Shown here piece after piece: positions 44,439 to 54,317 of a stretch of DNA of 64,000 nt. This DNA comes from Pseudopedobacter sp044361595. GTDB lineage: Bacteria > Bacteroidota > Bacteroidia > Sphingobacteriales > Sphingobacteriaceae. Position 1 is the first letter of the stretch; every line of letters begins with the position of its first letter. Location of the stretch: assembly GCA_044361595.1 (NCBI GenBank), contig JBIKIN010000001.1, positions 124,001 to 188,000 of the forward strand. The letters are read 5' to 3'. The notes beneath the pieces are model-generated. The model had not been told where the DNA came from and made no database searches. It was given only the letters and a program-made list of their open reading frames with translations. The position numbers and the translations under genes were made by a program.

Positions 44439-45299
44439 ATGAGACAACTCAAAATTACGCAATCAATTACCAATAGAGAATCACAGTCTTTAGATAAATA
44501 TCTTCACGAAATTGGTAAAGTTGATTTAATAACAGCCGAAGAGGAAGTAATTTTAGCACAAAAAATTAGAGAAGGCGACCAAGCTGCATTAGAACGTTTA
44601 ACAAAAACAAATTTACGTTTTGTGGTATCGGTGGCTAAACAATATCAAAACCAAGGATTAACACTTGGAGATTTAATAAACGAAGGAAATTTAGGTTTAA
44701 TTAAGGCCGCAAAAAGATTTGACGAAACTAAAGGTTTTAAATTTATATCATACGCGGTATGGTGGATTCGTCAGTCTATTTTACAAGCCATTGCGGAGCA
44801 ATCTCGTATTGTACGTTTACCGCTTAACCAAGTAGGTTCTTTAAGTAAAATAAGTAAAGCTTTTTCTAAGCTTGAGCAAGAATTTGAAAGAGAACCATCG
44901 CCAGAAGAATTAGCTGAAACCTTAGAAACTACTGTAGATAAGATCTCTGATACTTTAAGTAACTCTGGTCGTCACGTATCTATGGATGCACCTTTTGTAC
45001 AAGGTGAGGAAAACACTTTACTTGATGTTTTAGAGAACGATAATCCAAATACAGATAGTAACTTAATTGATGAGTCTTTATCTGAAGAAATAAAACGTTC
45101 TTTATCTACTTTAACTGAAAGAGAGAGAGAAATTATAGTTTTGTTTTTTGGTTTAAGCACAAATCACCCATTATCTTTAGAAGAAATTGGCGAAAAGTTT
45201 AACTTAACAAGAGAAAGAGTAAGACAAATTAAAGATAAGGCGTTACAAAGATTACGTCATACTTCAAGAAGTAAAATATTAAAATCTTACCTAGGTTAA
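44439..45299 (+). CDS. rpoD: Primary sigma factor RpoD
   Basis: A 286-residue sigma-70, short as in all Bacteroidota, with no long region 1.1. Region 1.2 (DKYLHEIGKVDLITAEEEVILAQ), region 2 (LRFVVSVAKQYQNQGLTLGDLINEGNLGLIKAAKRFD, KFISYAVWWIRQSI), region 3 and region 4.2 (SLEEIGEKFNLTRERVRQIKDKALQRLRH) are all present. It recognises the TAnnTTTG promoters seen in this window. Stands alone with a perfect terminator downstream. Confidence 0.96.
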   Translation: MRQLKITQSITNRESQSLDKYLHEIGKVDLITAEEEVILAQKIREGDQAALERLTKTNLRFVVSVAKQYQNQGLTLGDLINEGNLGLIKAAKRFDETKGFKFISYAVWWIRQSILQAIAEQSRIVRLPLNQVGSLSKISKAFSKLEQEFEREPSPEELAETLETTVDKISDTLSNSGRHVSMDAPFVQGEENTLLDVLENDNPNTDSNLIDESLSEEIKRSLSTLTEREREIIVLFFGLSTNHPLSLEEIGEKFNLTRERVRQIKDKALQRLRHTSRSKILKSYLG

Positions 45300-45316
45300 G
45301 ATTTTAATAGATCATA

Positions 45317-45352
45317 AAAAAAGCCCTTTCAAAATTTTGAAAGGGCTTTTTT
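45317..45352. terminator. Perfect bidirectional terminator between rpoD and gltA
   Basis: A perfect 36-bp palindrome, AAAAAAGCCCTTTCAAAA followed by its complement, ending in six T. It serves both convergent genes: rpoD ends at 45299 and gltA at 45367. Confidence 0.95.
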
Positions 45353-45366
45353 GTATCTATATAATT

Positions 45367-46653
45367 TTATCTTTTCTCAATTGAGACAAATTCTCTATCA
45401 TTTTCGCCTACATAAATCTGACGAGGACGACCAATAGGCTCTTTGTTCTCTCTCATTTCTTTCCATTGTGCTATCCATCCTGGTAAACGACCCAGCGCAA
45501 ATAACACAGTAAACATTTCTGTAGGGAAACCTAAAGCTCTGTAAATAATACCTGAGTAAAAATCTACGTTTGGATATAACTTACGCTCTACAAAATATGG
45601 ATCGTTAAGCGCAACTTCTTCTAGCTTTTTAGCAATATCTAGAACAGGATCGTTGATACCTAGTTTATCTAAAATATCATCGCAGGCTTTTTTAATAATT
45701 TTTGCTCTAGGGTCAAAGTTTTTATATACTCTATGACCAAAACCCATTAAACGGAAAGAGTCGTTTTTGTCTTTTGCTTTATTTACCCACTTATCTACAT
45801 CTCCGCCATCGTTTTTAATCTTTTCTAACATTTCTATCACCGCTTGGTTTGCACCACCATGAAGCGGACCCCATAAAGCAGAAATTCCAGCAGAAATTGA
45901 AGCATACAAATTACAATCAGAAGAACCTACAATCCTTACGGTAGAAGTAGAACAATTTTGTTCGTGATCTGCATGAAGTATTAGTAATTTATTCATCGCG
46001 TCAACTACAACAGGATCAATCTGAACCTCTTCTGTACGCTGACCAAAAGTCATGTACATAAAGTTGGTCACGTAATCAAATCTATTTTGAGGATAAATAA
46101 CTGGATGCCCTAATGATTTCTTGTAAATCCAAGAAACGATAGTAGACATTTTAGCTAATAATTTAATAATAGTTAAATCAAACTCCTCTTTTGTTGGATG
46201 AGGATCTAACGACTCTGGATAAAATGAAGATAAAGAACAAACTAATGAAGACAACTGACCCATTGGATGAGATTTTGATGGAAAACCATCAAAAAACTTC
46301 TTCATATCCTCATGTACTAGTGTATGACGACTAATTTGATTTTGAAAATCGTTTAATTGAGCGGTAGTTGGTAAACTTCCATAAATTAATAAATAAGTTA
46401 CCTCTATAAATGAAGCCTTTTCTGCTAACTGCTCTATAGAATAACCTCTATATTTTAAAATTCCTTTTTCACCGTCTAAAAAAGTAATGGAACTTTTTGT
46501 TGCCCCAGTATTTTTAAAACCACTGTCTATTGTTACAAAACCAGTCAAATCTCTTAACTTTCCAATATCTATTGCTTTCTCGTTCTCGGTTCCCTCAAAT
46601 ACTGGTAAAGTGTAGGATTTACCTTCTAATATAATTTCTGCTGTTTCTGACAT
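45367..46653 (-). CDS. gltA: Citrate synthase
   Basis: First enzyme of the TCA cycle, condensing oxaloacetate and acetyl-CoA. Catalytic residues: His in LHADHEQNCSTSTVR, His in GPLHGGANQAV, the MGFGHRVYKNFDPRA loop, and Asp in VDFYSGI. GYSIEQLAEK and ILKYRGY near residue 70 are typical of the hexameric bacterial type. At 428 residues, full length. Monocistronic. Confidence 0.96.
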   Translation of the reverse strand: MSETAEIILEGKSYTLPVFEGTENEKAIDIGKLRDLTGFVTIDSGFKNTGATKSSITFLDGEKGILKYRGYSIEQLAEKASFIEVTYLLIYGSLPTTAQLNDFQNQISRHTLVHEDMKKFFDGFPSKSHPMGQLSSLVCSLSSFYPESLDPHPTKEEFDLTIIKLLAKMSTIVSWIYKKSLGHPVIYPQNRFDYVTNFMYMTFGQRTEEVQIDPVVVDAMNKLLILHADHEQNCSTSTVRIVGSSDCNLYASISAGISALWGPLHGGANQAVIEMLEKIKNDGGDVDKWVNKAKDKNDSFRLMGFGHRVYKNFDPRAKIIKKACDDILDKLGINDPVLDIAKKLEEVALNDPYFVERKLYPNVDFYSGIIYRALGFPTEMFTVLFALGRLPGWIAQWKEMRENKEPIGRPRQIYVGENDREFVSIEKR

Positions 46654-46825
46654 AGTATTAATAACTGGTTATATGGATTTGCTTTAATAAATAAAAAATT
46701 AGGCTAAATATAAGTGTAAAAAAATAAATGACTAAACTAAATGTTCTATTAACATCAAAAAAATGAAATAAACATTACAATAATACTTAACAGCAACTGG
46801 AATTAACAAAAAGGATATAGATTCT

Positions 46826-47605
46826 TTACAATTGAGCTTCAAAAAAATAAGCACTTAGTGTATTAAACTCTAAATTTAACTCGACCATATTTTTTATAAA
46901 TTGATTAAATCTATCAACCATTTTATCCCCTGTATTTTTGCTAACATATACAGGAAAGCCAAATTTTCCCTTATCGGTCAAATCTGTAAATTCCCAAGGA
47001 TGAAAATAAATATTTAGGTAACCATCTTTTTTATGGGCTCTCAATGCCAAATGCTGATAAAAGCCCAGTGGTAAGTTATGAAAAGACAACCAAAATAAAG
47101 GGAAGCGTAATAACGGAGAAACCGATGCTGGAATTTGCAAAATACCATCTTGGTTAAAAGTATCCCTAGGTTTATCTAAATGATTATACCTGCCAGGCAA
47201 CCAAGTTGGATTAAGAGAGCTGTTATATTTGTAATTGCTACGATGCAATTCCTTATTATTTACATCTCGCATTCTCGGCATTCTAAAACCATTAACCTTT
47301 AAACCCGATATCTTTTCTAATTCTAATTTGGATTCTAAAAGATGAGCATCTTCAAATTGAGAGTGATAAACGCCATGTGAAGCTAGCTCATGACCTTCAT
47401 CGGCAATTCTTTTGATCAAATCTGGCACTTGTTTAGCAAAAGTAACTGTACTAAAAAATGTAGCCTTTATTTGATGTTTAAGTAAAATATCTAAAATGAT
47501 TTTTGTTCCTAATCTAGATATGCGTATCTGTTCTTCAAATGTAATAGACCTCTTGTATTCAAAAGGCATATCAAATTCTTCAATATCAAAACTTAATAGA
47601 ACCAA
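46826..47605 (-). CDS. Polysaccharide deacetylase-family protein
   Basis: A 259-residue enzyme of the NodB family. LSFDIEEFDMP holds the metal/catalytic Asp, and TKIILDILLKHQIKATFF, ASHGVYHSQFED gives the HxxxH zinc pair; RMPRMRD follows. It has no signal peptide, so it would act in the cytoplasm or on the inner face of the membrane on a sugar or lipid-linked sugar. Last of four minus-strand genes, two bases after the glycosyltransferase gene, with which it probably works in sequence. Confidence 0.85.
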   Translation of the reverse strand: MVLLSFDIEEFDMPFEYKRSITFEEQIRISRLGTKIILDILLKHQIKATFFSTVTFAKQVPDLIKRIADEGHELASHGVYHSQFEDAHLLESKLELEKISGLKVNGFRMPRMRDVNNKELHRSNYKYNSSLNPTWLPGRYNHLDKPRDTFNQDGILQIPASVSPLLRFPLFWLSFHNLPLGFYQHLALRAHKKDGYLNIYFHPWEFTDLTDKGKFGFPVYVSKNTGDKMVDRFNQFIKNMVELNLEFNTLSAYFFEAQL

Positions 47606-47607
47606 GA

Positions 47608-48540
47608 TTATAGATGTTTTAAGTTTGTAGATCGAACAATATAATTTGGCCTATTCTTACTTTGAATAAACATTTTACCTATATATATACCAATAATGCC
47701 TAAAATAATTAATTGTAAACCACCAAAGAAAACAATAGTAATAATAGTAGATGCCCATCCAGAAATATTTTCCCCATCATAAATGGCAAATAAAACATAA
47801 GGTATATACAAGATTGATAATGAAGAAAATATAAAACCCAAATAAACAGCGGTATGAAGTGGCTTAATACTTAAAGATGTAACACCCTGTATGGCAAGCT
47901 TCTTCATTTTTGAGATACTGTACTTACTAGCCCCTTTAAATCTTTTATCAGGAATATAGTCAATTGCAAATTGATTAAAACCTAACCATTTAACTAAGCC
48001 TCTTATAAATGGATCATTTTCTTTAAACTCTTTAAAAACCTCAATTACTTTTCTATCTAATAACCTAAAATCGGCTGTACCGGGTTCAATCTCAATGTCA
48101 GATAAATAATTAATCAACTTGTAAAAAAAGGATGAAGATTTTCTTTTACTATAGGATAAAGTAGGGTCAGTTTGTCTTCTTGTATAAACAACTTCATAAC
48201 CTTCCTCCCACTTTTGCAACATTTGGGCAATTAATTCAGGTGGATGCTGCAAATCGGCATCTAATGAAATCACACAATCGCCATGAGATTCATTTAATCC
48301 TGCTTTTAATGCAGGCTGATGACCAAAATTTCTCGAAAACTCAATATAAAAAAGATTCGACTTTGCTTGAGCCATCATTTTAAAAACAGCTAATGTTTTA
48401 TCGCTACTTCCGTCGTCAATTAATAAAACTTCAAAATCGTAATTTAAACAATTAAAAACCTTTTCTAACCTATCAATAATAACAACTATATTTTCTTCTT
48501 CGTTAAAGGCAGGTATTACTACAGAAACTAATTTTTTCAT
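47608..48540 (-). CDS. Glycosyltransferase family 2, polyprenyl-phosphate type
   Basis: A 310-residue GT2 enzyme. Nucleotide-sugar site VSVVIPAFNEEENI, LLIDDGSSDKT, SLDADLQHPPELI (DxD) and a Q/R-rich region with TRRQTDPTLSYSKRKSSS. Two C-terminal membrane helices at about 230-252 and 264-288 (HTAVYLGFIFSSLSILYIPY; TIITIVFFGGLQLIILGIIG). This is the layout of ArnC/DPM-type enzymes that load sugars on undecaprenyl or dolichyl phosphate. One base after the methyltransferase gene. Confidence 0.9.
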   Translation of the reverse strand: MKKLVSVVIPAFNEEENIVVIIDRLEKVFNCLNYDFEVLLIDDGSSDKTLAVFKMMAQAKSNLFYIEFSRNFGHQPALKAGLNESHGDCVISLDADLQHPPELIAQMLQKWEEGYEVVYTRRQTDPTLSYSKRKSSSFFYKLINYLSDIEIEPGTADFRLLDRKVIEVFKEFKENDPFIRGLVKWLGFNQFAIDYIPDKRFKGASKYSISKMKKLAIQGVTSLSIKPLHTAVYLGFIFSSLSILYIPYVLFAIYDGENISGWASTIITIVFFGGLQLIILGIIGIYIGKMFIQSKNRPNYIVRSTNLKHL

Positions 48541-48541
48541 G

Positions 48542-49267
48542 CTAAAAATTTATTAAAACACTATATCTACCTGTATGTAAAGTTAAATCTTTAATGATTT
48601 TTATATCAACCATTAATTCTTTAGATAAATCAGTAAAAAAAGATTCATCAATTTGAAGCAATCCATTTTTTTTAAACTTTCTGTAATCAGAAAATAAGGC
48701 AAAACCCAAAAATTTCACAAATTTCAAAATGTAGCCCTTTTTTATTGCGTGTTTGAGGATATTTGTAATATCTCCTAAAATAGAGTGTTTTATAGGGATA
48801 ATATCAGCGAGTAAACAAGTAAATTTTTGTCCTTTTGCAGTCTCTTTTAATGATATGATAAGATCTCTAACATCTTTTTCAGAATTGTAATACTGTAAAA
48901 CGCTCATCAATATCACCCTATCTATTTGATAATTTATAATTAAGTTATGGTAGGCCTTATAATCGTAAACTTTGCTTGAACTAAAACTTAGGTTTTTATC
49001 AGAATTAAAACGTTGTTTACAAATTTCAATATATTTTTCAGAAATATCTGTGCCATGAACTAGTTCACATTTATCTTTTAAATAGTCAATTAAAAAGCCT
49101 GGTCCACATCCAATATCTAAAAAACGATTTTTAGGATTTATGGGAAGTCTTTTGGCTAAATTTTCCGCAAAAAACAACGTCGATTGAGCCATAGTAGAAT
49201 TAAATTCTGTTGGATTATTTTTCCAAAATGATTCCCAGTTTGAATCTTCTTGATTGTTATTGATCAT
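48542..49267 (-). CDS. SAM-dependent methyltransferase
   Basis: A 241-residue class I methyltransferase. The SAM motif FLDIGCGPGFLIDYLK near residue 48, then ELVHGTDISEKYIEIC, and ILMSVLQYYNSEKDVRDLI, are typical. Substrate not identifiable; the operon suggests a sugar or lipid-linked sugar. It overlaps the membrane-protein gene by 11 bases and ends one base before the GT2 gene. Confidence 0.8.
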   Translation of the reverse strand: MINNNQEDSNWESFWKNNPTEFNSTMAQSTLFFAENLAKRLPINPKNRFLDIGCGPGFLIDYLKDKCELVHGTDISEKYIEICKQRFNSDKNLSFSSSKVYDYKAYHNLIINYQIDRVILMSVLQYYNSEKDVRDLIISLKETAKGQKFTCLLADIIPIKHSILGDITNILKHAIKKGYILKFVKFLGFALFSDYRKFKKNGLLQIDESFFTDLSKELMVDIKIIKDLTLHTGRYSVLINF

Positions 49268-50438
49268 AACTTAATTCTATATTATGAGATTCTTCAAACT
49301 TTGTAAATAACACCCTATATGCAACATCAAACCAAATTAAAATACATGGTACCGCTTTTAATGCGTAAGGAATAACATATTGGTCTCTTATAAATTTAGG
49401 AAACAAATCTGATGGAGAAAAACTGGTTAAAATAATGGCAAATATGAGCAAAAAGTAGGTATATCTAGTTTTTTCTACAATCGTAAACCAGATGGCAACA
49501 CCCATAAAACCTATAATATAAGTTGGCGACTCTACATTAGTATTGAACAAAACCAAGCATAGCAATACGTAGCTCAAAATCAACAATCTATAATTTTTAA
49601 ATTCATACATCTTAGTTCTAAGCAATGCAATCAATAATAATAGTCCACCAAAAGCACAACCATATAAAACGTGAATGTATAAACCAAATGTTTTTCTGAC
49701 AAATCCTAAAAATGAAATATCTGCAGCTATATTTTCTTCATTACTCACACTTTTTATCATAAGAGAATGAAACCAATCTTGATAGCTTTTTACAATAAAA
49801 GATGGACTCGAAATTACCATGGGTAAACAAAATAGAACAACCAAAATAATTGGAAACCATAAAATAAAGTTCAACTTCTTTTTAAAGAAAAAGAAAAATG
49901 CAAGAGCCACTATTCCGTAAATTTTTGACAGCAAACCAATAACTATTGCGAAAATAGATTTAAAAGACTGCTGTTTTTCCATGTAGATAAATGACAATAA
50001 TATTAATCCTGTAATACCTACATTCAATTGAAAGGAGAACAAAGATGTTAAACATTCATGAGCACAAATCCATGCAATAATTTTCTGATCTCGTTGCGAT
50101 ATTGGGAGCTTAAAAAGCGCTATCAATAACACTGTAGTGTTAAGTATATTCCACAATATCATACCTAACAAATCGGGCATAATGGCAAAAGGCGCAATTA
50201 ATACGGAAAAAAAAGGCCCATAATGATTACTATCAAGGTAAGCTGTATCTAATTCGTAAAGTGGTTTTTGCTCCCAAGTATGCCAAAAAACATATTTAAA
50301 GATTAGGTAATTATTAAATTTTGCTCTTAAATATTGTTTTAATGAAGCTAAAATTGCCATTAAAATATATACACCAATTATTGTTCTTTTTAGAAATAGA
50401 AAGTCTAAAATACTTTTAAGTATTAATTTGATTTTCAT
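49257..50438 (-). CDS. Multi-pass membrane protein, GT87/DUF2029-like
   Basis: A 393-residue integral membrane protein with about ten hydrophobic segments. The region around LDTAYLDSNHYGPFFSVLIAPFAIMPDLLG (residues 64-93), with a Tyr/His/Pro-rich loop after the first helix, looks like DUF2029/GT87 glycosyltransferases, which take the sugar from polyprenyl phosphate donors. First gene of the four-gene operon; overlap of 11 bases with the next. Confidence 0.7.
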   Translation of the reverse strand: MKIKLILKSILDFLFLKRTIIGVYILMAILASLKQYLRAKFNNYLIFKYVFWHTWEQKPLYELDTAYLDSNHYGPFFSVLIAPFAIMPDLLGMILWNILNTTVLLIALFKLPISQRDQKIIAWICAHECLTSLFSFQLNVGITGLILLSFIYMEKQQSFKSIFAIVIGLLSKIYGIVALAFFFFFKKKLNFILWFPIILVVLFCLPMVISSPSFIVKSYQDWFHSLMIKSVSNEENIAADISFLGFVRKTFGLYIHVLYGCAFGGLLLLIALLRTKMYEFKNYRLLILSYVLLCLVLFNTNVESPTYIIGFMGVAIWFTIVEKTRYTYFLLIFAIILTSFSPSDLFPKFIRDQYVIPYALKAVPCILIWFDVAYRVLFTKFEESHNIELSYDQ

Positions 50439-50673
50439 TTATAGTTTTTTGTTTGATTCTATTTTAATAATTAAATAGACTGTAAATATTTATTCCTGTA
50501 ATATTAATCTATAGTAGATAATTTTAAAGGAATTTTTCAACATTTCTTTCTAAATTAGTTGTAAAATAAGGTAATTGAAATGAAAGTATTATAAAGTTAA
50601 AAGAAATAAATTTTGAAAATAAAAAACCATTAAAAAAATTCTATCGTAAGTTTAAACAGATAATGATTATAGT

Positions 50674-52143
50674 ATGAAATTTCTAAAACTTAAAATTATT
50701 GTTTCTGTGTACATTTGCCTAATAGGCTTGGCTGTTTACAATACATTTCATATTTACCAAGCAAATAAGCAGAGTGCGAAAGATAAGGTTTTTGCCAAAT
50801 TAGAAACTGTTGCTAATCTAGCTGCTATGCAAATTAATGGCAACGAACATCAGGCACTCATATCAAAATACTTAACCAAGGATGCTATTAAACGTACAAA
50901 GCAAGACCAAAACTATCAAAAGATTCATAATCAATTAAGAGAAATCCAAATAGCGAGTGGCATTGTAACTCCTATTTATACCTTAATTAAAAATACTTCT
51001 AACAGTTTAGTTTTTGGTGTAACTTCTAGTCAAAACCCATATTATTTACACAAATACCATACACCACCGCAAACACTTCTAGAAAAATTTAATATAGGTT
51101 CAAGTTTAGACGAATACAAGGACGAAAATGGAATTTGGTTATCTGCATTTTCACCAATAAAAACACCTAGAGGAGAAGTGGTAGGTATAGTTCAAGTTGA
51201 CAAAAATTTTAACGAATTTTTAGATGAAATTAATCAAGAATTAATTAAAAACATCTTCTTTATCATTTTAATTTATTCTACTATAGGAATGTTATTATTT
51301 GTATTTCTAAAAGATGTTTTAAAGAAAGAAGAAAATTACAACAAATCTCAACAAGATTATAAAACTGAATTAGAAAGTGAAGTTAAAAAAAGAACCAAAG
51401 AATTAATGATAGCTAACGACCAACTAAAGAAGGTAAATAACGAATTAGAATCTTTCTTTTACAGCACTTCACATGACATTAGAGGTCCATTAAGTAGAAT
51501 TTTAGGATTATCTTATTTAGCTAAAATAGACGAAGATTATAAGCAAATCTTAGATATGATTGAGAATGAATCTAAAAAAATGGATCAGATGCTTGTAAAA
51601 ATGGTAAGCGTAAATACATTAAGGTCTAAAAATGTTGTCGTAGAGACGGTACAAACTAAAGACATTATAGACGAAGTTTTGTCATCAATTAAGGAAAACT
51701 ATAAGGAGAAAGAAGTTCATCTTAAACTAGAATACAACAACTCGGTTAACTTTTTTAATACCGATAAAGAGATTTTAAATGCAGTATTAACTAATGCAAT
51801 TGATAATTCTTTTAAGTTTAGCGACATGGTAAATCCTAAAGTTTTTGTGAGCGCAAACATTGATAAAAATCATATTTTAAATATCTGTATTGGGAACAAC
51901 GGTAAAACATTTTCAGATGTAGAAAAACAGAATGCCTTCGATATATTTAAAAAGGCACATAGATTTGGTGATACCGATACAATTAGACTTGGCTTGTACG
52001 CCATTAAAAACTGTATTGACAAATTAAATGGTATAGTTCAAATAGAAGAAAGAAATGGCTTTACTTACTTAAATATTGTAATTCCTGATTTTAATATGGA
52101 AGAAAAACTATCAGACAGCATTAGTTTGTTAAGTAAACCTTAG
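50674..52143 (+). CDS. Membrane sensor histidine kinase with divergent ATP site
   Basis: A 489-residue kinase. N-terminal membrane helix (about 7-25), an extracellular sensing domain (30-195), second helix (about 198-216), a coiled coil, then the H-box ESFFYSTSHDIRGPLSRI. N-box NAVLTNAIDNSFKF is good, but the G1 position reads IGNNGKTFS instead of DxGxG, and G2 reads DTIRLGLYAIK. The ATPase may be weak or of an unusual subtype. No response regulator is adjacent. It converges with the AraC gene, with a 4-base overlap. Confidence 0.8.
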   Translation: MKFLKLKIIVSVYICLIGLAVYNTFHIYQANKQSAKDKVFAKLETVANLAAMQINGNEHQALISKYLTKDAIKRTKQDQNYQKIHNQLREIQIASGIVTPIYTLIKNTSNSLVFGVTSSQNPYYLHKYHTPPQTLLEKFNIGSSLDEYKDENGIWLSAFSPIKTPRGEVVGIVQVDKNFNEFLDEINQELIKNIFFIILIYSTIGMLLFVFLKDVLKKEENYNKSQQDYKTELESEVKKRTKELMIANDQLKKVNNELESFFYSTSHDIRGPLSRILGLSYLAKIDEDYKQILDMIENESKKMDQMLVKMVSVNTLRSKNVVVETVQTKDIIDEVLSSIKENYKEKEVHLKLEYNNSVNFFNTDKEILNAVLTNAIDNSFKFSDMVNPKVFVSANIDKNHILNICIGNNGKTFSDVEKQNAFDIFKKAHRFGDTDTIRLGLYAIKNCIDKLNGIVQIEERNGFTYLNIVIPDFNMEEKLSDSISLLSKP

Positions 52144-53024
52144 GATATACTTTTTCTATATTGATTTGGGCTTAAGCCTACATTAGCTTTAAATATTTTC
52201 GTAAAATAATAAATGTCTTGTATACCAACCTTAAATGCAATTTGTTTAACCAGTAAATTGGTAAATTGTAAATATTCACAAGCCTTTTTAACCTTTAAAT
52301 TAATAACATAATTAATTGGCGAAACTCCAGTTTCTGATTTAAATAATTTTGAATAATGAGAAACAGAAAGCCCAGCTTGTTTACTTATGATGTCTAAATT
52401 CAAGTTTAGATGATAATTCTCATTTAAAAATTTAACACTTTCATTCAGTATATTCTTATTATTGTCTGTTTTAACTTTATTGTTCTGATGCAGCAAAGTT
52501 GTTAAGGAACTTATAAATTGAATAAGCGCAACGTTTATTAAATTTAAATTTGCATAGCTTATTCCATGATTTAAATGATTAGAAATTTGACCAAAAAGCC
52601 TAATTTTTTCGTCTGTATAGGGCAAATAATTCTTTAATTGATTGTTTTGTTTTAAGTATTGATTAATCATTTCTTGATAAAGCAAACCGTTGAACTTAAA
52701 AGAATAAAAACTCCAAGGCTTCAACACATCTGCTTGATAAGAAAATGGAATATTTGCAGGTATAATTAAAAAATCTCCTACACTTAAATAATAACTTTTA
52801 TAATTAACACTTGCACTGCCATAACCCTTTATGCAGTATATAATTTGATAGTTTTCATCTCCATTTAAATTTTCTAGGTATTGATATTTAGCATCAGGAT
52901 AAAAGCCTGCTTGTAAAAAATAATTATGCTTAAAACTTATTTGTTGTGCTAAATAGCTTTTTAAAAAACTTTTTGATAATACAATTTGGCGTTCGCCAGC
53001 AAAACCTTGCTTTTTTTTGGCCAT
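52140..53024 (-). CDS. AraC-family transcriptional regulator
   Basis: A 294-residue regulator. The N-terminal cupin-like sugar-binding domain (about 20-150; YCIKGYGSASVNYKSYYLSVGDFLIIPANIPFSYQA over 63-98) and the C-terminal double HTH (about 195-292: DIISKQAGLSVSHYSKLFKSETGVSP and KQIAFKVGIQDIYYFTKIFKANVGLSPNQYR) are clear. Its start is 132 bases from galK, which is divergent, so it probably regulates galKT and itself in response to galactose or arabinose-like sugar (inference). Confidence 0.88.
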   Translation of the reverse strand: MAKKKQGFAGERQIVLSKSFLKSYLAQQISFKHNYFLQAGFYPDAKYQYLENLNGDENYQIIYCIKGYGSASVNYKSYYLSVGDFLIIPANIPFSYQADVLKPWSFYSFKFNGLLYQEMINQYLKQNNQLKNYLPYTDEKIRLFGQISNHLNHGISYANLNLINVALIQFISSLTTLLHQNNKVKTDNNKNILNESVKFLNENYHLNLNLDIISKQAGLSVSHYSKLFKSETGVSPINYVINLKVKKACEYLQFTNLLVKQIAFKVGIQDIYYFTKIFKANVGLSPNQYRKSIS

Positions 53025-53155
53025 TTATAAAACCGTTTAAATAATTATTTAAAATATAATAATACAAAACTTAAATCATATAATACAAAAATAGAATAAA
53101 TTTTAGACCTACTTTGCATTAATCAATAAACCAATTAAAATCATACAAAAATTAA

Positions 53156-54313
53156 ATGTTAGAATCTAAGAATTTAGTAAAAGCTGTGTTTGCAAAATCT
53201 TTCGACGCAGAACCAATCATTGTGAGATCGCCTGGAAGGGTAAATTTAATTGGCGAACATACCGATTATAACATGGGTTATGTTTTACCAGCAGCAATTA
53301 ATAAAGCAGCTTATGTTGCTATTTCTAAGAGAGACGACCAAGAAATTCATCTTGTTGCAGCAGATTTAGACGAAACTTATCAAACCAATTTAGCTGACCT
53401 CAATTACTCAGACAAAGGATGGCCTAATTATGTAATTTGTGTAGTAGACCAAATTTTAAAATTAAATAAAAAACTAGGTGGTTTTAATGCGGTAATCTCT
53501 GGCGATGTGCCTCTTGGAGCAGGAATGTCCTCATCTGCGGCGTTAGAATGTGCAACAGCATTTGCCTTAAACCATATATTCGATTTAAGTTTAGATCGCA
53601 TGGATATCGTTAAGCTTGCTCAAAAAGCCGAAAACGAATTTGTGGGTGTTAATTGTGGTATAATGGATCAATTTGCAAGTGTTTTTGGCAAAAAAGGTCA
53701 TGTAGTTAAATTAGATTGTAGATCTCTAGAATATGAATATGTACCTTTTGATTTAAAAGGAATTAAAATTGTATTGTTTGATTCTATGGTTAAACACTCT
53801 CTAGCCTCTAGCGAGTATAATGTAAGAGTTAGCCAATGTAGCGAGGGTGTATCTATTATTAGTAAGAAATACGCCGGAGTTAAAACTTTGCGAGATGCCA
53901 CCATAGAAATGGTTGAGGAATGCTTAAAGAACGAAAGTAGAGACGTTTACGATAGATGTAAATATGTTGTAGAAGAAAACAACAGATTAATTGCCGCCTG
54001 TAAAGATTTAAATAATGGCAATATTGAAGCTTTTGGCCAGAAAATGTACGAAACACACGCTGGTCTTAGCCAGCTTTATGAAGTAAGCTGTCCTGAACTA
54101 GATTTTATAGTAAAATGCACCAAAGAAGAAAATGACATTTTAGGCGCAAGAATGATGGGTGGTGGCTTTGGAGGATGTGTAATTTCTTTAGTTAAAGAAG
54201 ACGATTTAGATGGAATAGTAAAAAGAATTAAAGAAGCTTACTACACTAAAATGGGTGTTGGCATGAATGTTTATATCACACAAATAGAAGAAGGCACTCA
54301 AATTTTAGCTTAA
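53156..54313 (+). CDS. galK: Galactokinase
   Basis: Phosphorylates galactose in the Leloir pathway. The GHMP kinase signatures are complete: SPGRVNLIGEHTDYNMGYVLP (sugar binding), GDVPLGAGMSSSAALECATA (ATP loop), CGIMDQFASVFG (catalytic Asp), and MMGGGFGGCVISLV. At 385 residues, normal. It is four bases before galT, and forms the galKT operon; TACTTTG at 53110-53116 resembles the -7 box with one base missing. Confidence 0.95.
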   Translation: MLESKNLVKAVFAKSFDAEPIIVRSPGRVNLIGEHTDYNMGYVLPAAINKAAYVAISKRDDQEIHLVAADLDETYQTNLADLNYSDKGWPNYVICVVDQILKLNKKLGGFNAVISGDVPLGAGMSSSAALECATAFALNHIFDLSLDRMDIVKLAQKAENEFVGVNCGIMDQFASVFGKKGHVVKLDCRSLEYEYVPFDLKGIKIVLFDSMVKHSLASSEYNVRVSQCSEGVSIISKKYAGVKTLRDATIEMVEECLKNESRDVYDRCKYVVEENNRLIAACKDLNNGNIEAFGQKMYETHAGLSQLYEVSCPELDFIVKCTKEENDILGARMMGGGFGGCVISLVKEDDLDGIVKRIKEAYYTKMGVGMNVYITQIEEGTQILA

Positions 54314-54317
54314 TAAC

